DNA of 64,000 nt from Chlorops oryzae (Eukaryota > Arthropoda > Insecta > Diptera > Chloropidae). The translations under genes were made by a program, and so were the position numbers. Every line of letters starts with the position of its first letter. The stretch's first letter is position 1. The notes under the pieces are model-generated. The model was not told the DNA's origin. It was given only the letters and a program-made list of their open reading frames with translations, and searched no databases. This document shows, one piece after another, positions 58,931-64,000 of the stretch. The DNA is taken from the NCBI GenBank assembly GCA_020466095.1, contig CM035806.1:61640229-61704228 (forward strand), in the 5' to 3' direction.

Positions 58931-59694
58931 TCCTCTATGTTATCAATGAAAAATATTAAAAAATTTTAATATTATTCCAAAAAGATTTTTTTTTGAATTC
59001 AAATCATCATAAAAAGTAGCGTTAGTTAGAAAAATTGAGTATTTGGGAGTAAAAGATTAGGACTTCACAGACCTCTCCAGATTTTATATATATATTTTTT
59101 TTTAATACTATTTTTTACAAAACAAAAAACATATTGAAAGAATTCGCTTGCAGATTCGCAAGGTTTGATGCCTATTTCAGATGTCTTAAAATGCACTATG
59201 TATTTTTGCGAAAATATACATAACTTATGCCTATAATTTATTTTGCGTGTCAGGTCACTATAGAACTGGATATCCTACTTATATGTTAATTAAAAGATGA
59301 AAATCTATTCTGTTGAAGAAAAATAAAACCTTACAAAAATGAAAACCCAAAATTGTGAAATTTTAGTTCGACTTGTGGGCTTTGCAAGGGAATATTACAA
59401 TTTTTTGATAATTTTCAAATCGAGTTAAAAAAAAAAAAAATTAAGAAAAAGACCTTCCCTATTTTGGATCACAACAGTAAACTCTGTTCCGAATTTAAAG
59501 TCTCTAGGACTAAAAGTGCGGAATTTGGGTCCCCCCTTTACATGGGGGTAGGGGTTGGCGTGGTTCGATTTTCAAATTTTTTTCCACATTTCTTAATTTT
59601 ATGAAAATAAACCTCCATGCCAAATTTCATTGCTCTAGCACAACTCCTTCTATTTTTGGCCACGAGATGTATGGAGACGCGACACTGTGCGTCG

Positions 59695-60622
59695 CTAACG
59701 CAGCGTCCTAAACACCTATTTGACTAAATAACTAGACGAATACATCAAAAGGTTAGTATCCATAGTATTTTTTTATCATTGCCAATTTCACGGAAATCGA
59801 AGAATTTTTATATTGATATGAAAAACACTTCAATTTATTGGAGCGTCCGCAACGGCCACTCTTTCGACTGAGGTGTTCTTATTAATGAAAGTTATAGTTT
59901 TAATCCCTATATTTTCAATAAGCCTGATCCTTACCTAACTTTCAACTGAAGCAAATCTAAATTATAACATTCTTTTCATATTGAAAACTGGCCTTAAAAT
60001 GTACGAAAGCAGCGTCCCTAACGTTTGGATTTGTCCATATTTATGAGTAATTTTTTGCAAGTTCTGGGATAGATTTTTCCATAGGCGAACTGCATGTAAG
60101 TATAAAAAAATTGCCTCTCAGTATCAAATTTTCATATCTGATTGGGACAATAATATTGTTTCGATTTGTTCTACGAAACTGTAACTGATGGTGAGTATGT
60201 ACATATATTCTGGTGACTTCGATGAAATTGTTTTATGCAGGAAAGATATCACTCTGCATTGCAATAGATTATCAAAACGCATTCCACATATGAGTTGACC
60301 AAAAGAAGTTCATAATATGAATCATTGCCTCGAATAACGTTGTAGGCGAGAAATTTCACATTTTTGGAAATTTGTCATGCCATACAGTGCCAACGAACAA
60401 AGTCATTTCCCTTGCTTAATGTTCTGAAATGAAATGTTGAGAAATGTCCAAGGGTTGACCAAATAAGAACACATTTTTGATAGCTAAAGGGCTAGAGTAT
60501 TATTGAAAGTGAGAGTAAAAAAAAAATAGCAAAAAACAATTTGTTACTTGCAACGTTATTCGAGGCGATGATTTATATGATCAGAGCGTTTGCGATTATA
60601 TGCATAACGAGCTACATATGTA
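59695..60622. repeat. inverted-repeat region, no gene
   Basis: Arms at about 60309-60345 (ATTGCCTCGAATAACGTTG) and 60549-60588 (CAACGTTATTCGAGGC) suggest a further TIR element. The rest holds nothing recognised. Confidence 0.45.
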
Positions 60623-60658
60623 CAAAGAGTATTAATATATATATATTAATACTCTTTG
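60623..60658. repeat. perfect 36-bp palindrome
   Basis: CAAAGAGTATTAATATAT followed by its exact complement in reverse. ATGTAC words just outside extend the symmetry. Confidence 0.9.
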
Positions 60659-60673
60659 ATATGTACGAGTATA

Positions 60674-60964
60674 TTACTTATTAAAGGCAACATTGAGGTT
60701 GTGTCGATGAATGGAGTCGCAATTAGCGAACTCTTCGCGTTCATATAATAGGGTAGGCAATAAGTAACTCTTGCAGAGAAGTAAACGAATTTTCATCGGT
60801 GCAAAAGTACGAGCAATGCAAAGAGCTCGCAACATACCAAAGACTTCACCTATAGTGGCTGTGATGTGGTTATTCGATGTTAGTGTTCTGTTAAAAATTA
60901 AAACAAGATTTTTGGCTTGATCGCCGTACAAAATGCATTGACCATTGAGAAACAATAATCTCAA
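60674..60964 (-). pseudogene. non-LTR retrotransposon reverse transcriptase fragment
   Basis: Minus strand, about 96 codons: GDQAKNLVLIFNRTLTSNNH, then VFGMLRALCIARTFAP, KIRLLLCKSYLLPTLLY and HRHNLNVAFNK. This is the thumb-side end of a jockey/I-type reverse transcriptase (compare KxLGVxxDxxLxWxxHI and KxxLxPxxxYG in such proteins). The upstream catalytic FADD region is not in the adjacent sequence, so it is a fragment; the terminal stop may or may not be natural. Confidence 0.7.
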
Positions 60965-61190
60965 GGATATAAAAATTTGAAAACGTCTGAAATACTTAAC
61001 TGGCTGTGATGAGTGTGACCTGTTGAGCCACGTTTTGCGTTGAATTGTGCATATGTATTTAGATGGCCTTTAATTATATTGAGAATTGGAAGTCGAAATT
61101 TAATGCAAGATTGTGTTGTAGTGCCAATCAATTTATAAATTACATCAATTCTGAATTCGTAAGTATTTGTAAATATTCGGACTGAATTTT
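60965..61190. other. no gene recognised
   Basis: Nothing supported. Confidence 0.35.
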
Positions 61191-61282
61191 AGGGGTATTC
61201 ACAAGGAAGGTGGAATTCTTTCGGAAAATGTCGACGTCGGATTATTTTCGATTTTAATTCGTCAATCCTTGTGAAGACCCCT
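61191..61282. mobile_element. short palindromic MITE
   Basis: Ends AGGGGTATTCACAAGGA / TCCTTGTGAAGACCCCT, 92 bp. Confidence 0.75.
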
Positions 61283-61714
61283 ATTATATTGGTATACAGA
61301 ATGCAATTCTATAAATCATAAATTCGAATAAACAATTATAGCAGTCGCTGTGAGAGTATATGAGCTAAGCTTCTCTTTATATAGCGAATCAGCAGATTCC
61401 TATTTTGTTGCATTTTTGGTCCCATTTTGGTGACTCTTTTCTGCAACGAAAGTTTTTTTTCTAGAAGAACAATAATTAATTTATTAATGTGAAATTTAAT
61501 TTTCAAGCGATGCTTGAAAAAGGCATCCATAAGCGACTATTTGCTGACGTACGTTTCGACCTGCCGTCAGGGGTCTTATCAGAGCAATTTTTACGGATTG
61601 GCTGACTATTGAGTCAAATTTCGGTTTGCGTATTAGAACTACATTTGACTGCAATTCATACCCTTGAAATTATAGCAGTCATCGGACAGGATCAATATTT
61701 TTAATTTTGATATT

Positions 61715-61822
61715 AGGTCTGTTCCCGTACTGCACGAAACTGCCAAAAACTACTCAATTTTGCCCAATTTTCATACAGTTTTCAAAAAATTCGACAGTTT
61801 CGTGCAGTACGGGAACAGACCT
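61715..61822. mobile_element. short palindromic MITE
   Basis: Arms AGGTCTGTTCCCGTACTGCA / TGCAGTACGGGAACAGACCT, continuing through CGAAACTG. TATTA-like sequence on both sides. 108 bp. Confidence 0.85.
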
Positions 61823-63095
61823 ATTATGTATATTGTCATTGATTCTGATTTAAAACAAAAGCCGGGAAAAGTCTCCGACTGCAATTGGTTGGAATTAACA
61901 TAGGTATCGGGAACTTATTTATCACCGTGTATTTCTTGTGAACAAAATCCCATGCGCGACAGATTATTCAACGCCTGGAGTTGACGGCAGGATATCTGCA
62001 ATCAATACCAAGTTCAGTGAAATCCCTCAAGAATGAGACTTTCTTAACGGCATGTACGTTTAGGGACCACTACGGTCATTTGATTTAAGTTCGGATAAGT
62101 GTTAAATAACCTTCAACGATAACTGTACTACATGCATCGTTACATACATACGTACATATGCAAGAACCAAAAATCTACCTAACAATGCTGATCTTAAATT
62201 ATAAATTTACCGTTTACAGCATTTAACCACTTATCAAAGTAGGTATTGCGCAACATTTGCGAAGCATGCAAAAATTCTCAACACCATGTCATTTTGTGGG
62301 AGTGTTTTTCTCATGTAAACGGAAAATATTTATGAAATTTGAAAAAAAAAAAAATAAAGAAAAACAATAACAAATATATGTATGTATGTATATGCAATAT
62401 TTTTCCAATATTTATATAAACTTGCATATTCCGAAGACGACGGCAAGTTAATTTGTGCAAGTGCGCATAATGAGTTTCCAGCAAATGCGCTTCGAAATAT
62501 TTGCATATTCAAACAAAAATCAAAATGAAAAGCTCAGAAACTTCAATTCATTGTAAATGCGTTAAAATATGAGAAAAATAATTAAACGCTGCTTAGCGAA
62601 ATTGTAAAAAAAAAAAATTTCCCAACTGATGTGTCAATATTTACGAAATATATACATATTTACTGCTTTTGTGCAGAAGCTCTGAGGAGAAAAAGGGTCG
62701 AATTTATTATTCAAAAATAATTTTCCTCTGAAGTGTCGTAGAAAAATATCGATGAGAAAAAAAAAAAAAAATCAAATCAAATTCTAAGATGAACACCAGC
62801 GGTTTGCATTCGACATCTGAAAGCCTGTCAGCATGCTACCATGAGTTGACGATGGAGAAATCTAGCAATTTGTCATTTCTGTGTGGGGAAATAAGTGGAT
62901 GCGAAATTATTCTAGAGCAATTTTATATGGCAATATTCTTGTTTAGACATTCTTCGAAATTGTGGAGTTTCCTTAACGAAGTTTAACATCTTTCTTAACC
63001 CACGAGTGCCACCGCTAGTTATTTCGACAAACACTGCTGATATTATATTAATAAATTTTTTGATACACATCCAATGACCTCTTTTGTATTTAATC
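61823..63095. other. no gene recognised
   Basis: AT-rich, with A runs near 62341, 62610 and 62758. A 65-codon frame at 62789-62986 has no recognisable features. Confidence 0.35.
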
Positions 63096-63320
63096 TAGGG
63101 ATCCCAAAATCCCGGGATATCCCGGGATCTCGGGATTAGTCCCGGTCGTTTTCTTGGCTATTCAACAATAGTTTGATTAACACATCCATATAATTCATAT
63201 ATTTTAACTTCGACTAAACGATTTAACAGATTTAAACGATTTTGTCCGATTTTTTCTATGAATTTAACGATTTATTACTATTTTTTTTTTAATCCCGGGA
63301 TTCCGGGATTGGCATGCCTA
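63096..63320. mobile_element. hAT MITE with exact 8-bp target duplication
   Basis: Ends TAGGGATCCCAAAATCCCGG / the near inverse ending GGCATGCCTA, flanked by identical ATTTAATC octamers (63088-63095, 63321-63328). ATCCCGGGAT subterminal repeats. Confidence 0.88.
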
Positions 63321-63328
63321 ATTTAATC

Positions 63329-64000
63329 ATATGTAACAAGACGGGCTTTGGGCAATGGTGTTTTCGTTAAATTCCAGCACCATGAAATATGACCAATTTT
63401 GAATGTGTGCTATCTTAAGCTATTAGAGCAGTTCTGTATAATAAACAATCAAAAATATTTCCTTACTGAGAAATAATAAGTCACGCACCATTATCGCCTT
63501 TCTCAGATTGGCATTGGCCTCGTAGAAGACAAGAGAAAAATGTTTCCCGATTTTTCTATGGCAAGTCCATTACCTTGTTGAGATAGAGTTTCACGGCGAA
63601 GGTGAAAAAAATTCCCCTTTTGAAAATAAGTGGATGCTTTTTCTGTCAGAGGTAAGATTAACCCCTAAAATGCAGAAATCTTTTTAGAACGAAGTTCTTT
63701 ATGAAACGATAGCGACAGGGGACCTAGTCGAGAAAAAGTGAAAAACCGCTATAAAATCCGCGTTACCTAAATTGAAGTTCGCAAAAAAGGGTATAATAAC
63801 CTTTGCAAAAAGAAAGAAATATACATATATTTACGTAAAATGACTTCCTGATGCGGCCGAGATATTATACTTTTTTAGGCGACACTTATTTCCGACGATA
63901 TCCGAAAAAAACAATTAATTATTAAATTCAGAAACTACACAGACACATACAAGCATAAATGCATTCAAACAAAACAAAACAATATGTGGTGCTGCCAGAC
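63329..64000. other. no gene recognised
   Basis: Nothing supported. Confidence 0.35.

Larger units (their letters stand above)
57781..59689. mobile_element. Transib-like non-autonomous element 2 with 12/23 RSS-like ends
   Basis: 1,909 bp with CACAGTG at both ends and an exact 5-bp target duplication CGTCG (57776-57780 and 59690-59694). Left: CACAGTG, 12-nt spacer (57788-57799), CCAAAAATG. Right, read inwards: CACAGTG, 23-nt spacer (59682 down to 59660), CCAAAAATA. A pogo-like relic is nested at 58006-58930. Confidence 0.85.

Noticed and set aside
1..64000. CRISPR arrays, bacterial operons or rRNA genes
   Set aside because: No spaced direct-repeat array, no dense coding and no rRNA-like stretch; the sequence is eukaryotic intergenic/intronic in character.

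Overview
The window looks like a repeat-rich, AT-rich piece of nuclear DNA from a higher (cyclorrhaphan) fly. Three things point there: a coding exon with the C-terminal core of an insect FGF8-like ligand (thisbe/pyramus type), a mariner almost identical to Himar1 of the horn fly, and mini-me/HINE-like repeats with (TA)n and (GTCY)n tracts. I cannot decide from sequence alone between muscoid and tephritid flies.

Only one gene is clearly supported: the last coding exon of an FGF8-like ligand at 2355-5471 (+), about 1,038 codons, almost all of it a low-complexity His/Gln/Ser/Thr-rich tail. A second, weaker candidate is a terminal coding exon on the minus strand at 35650-36041, with a poly-T acceptor tract upstream and overlapping AATAAA signals downstream. 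Everything else I can name is transposon-derived, tRNA-derived or simple repeat; long stretches hold nothing I recognise.

Layout. 450-2057: long-TIR Tc1-like relic. 2355-5471: FGF exon. 5.6-12.9 kb: microsatellites and MITEs. 13.3-17.05 kb: a TA-flanked CCCTGCAG element carrying a complete but broken Transib transposon with an exact 5-bp target duplication and a RAG-type heptamer end. 17.1-22.6 kb: TIR elements, mini-me-like repeats and two pogo-like elements. 23.8-27.4 kb: a DD37E IS630/Tc1/mariner-type transposon split by an inverted-repeat element, a hAT MITE and a HINE-like element. 31.8-34.6 kb: tRNA-like modules, a hAT MITE and two CCCAGC-TIR elements. 37.2-43.6 kb: HINE-like copies, a fold-back element, satellite-like monomers, a Tc1 relic and a mellifera-type mariner relic. 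46.3-48.0 kb: two adjacent CCCTGCAG elements, each with a convergent pair of tRNA-like modules. 48.6-51.0 kb: nested palindromic elements with the Himar1-like mariner. 52.2-63.3 kb: more hAT MITEs, two Transib-like non-autonomous elements, a PHD-finger pogo-like relic and a non-LTR reverse transcriptase fragment.

The most striking signal is in the two Transib-like elements (55077-56719 and 57781-59689). Each has CACAGTG at both ends. At one end the heptamer is followed by a 12-nt spacer and an A-rich nonamer-like block; at the other, by a 23-nt spacer and CCAAAAATA. This is the arrangement of a V(D)J 12/23 recombination-signal pair, and it lies inside 5-bp target duplications (CGTCG/CGTCG and CGTCG/CGTCT). 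The full-length Transib relic in the same window has a 12-type layout at both ends instead.
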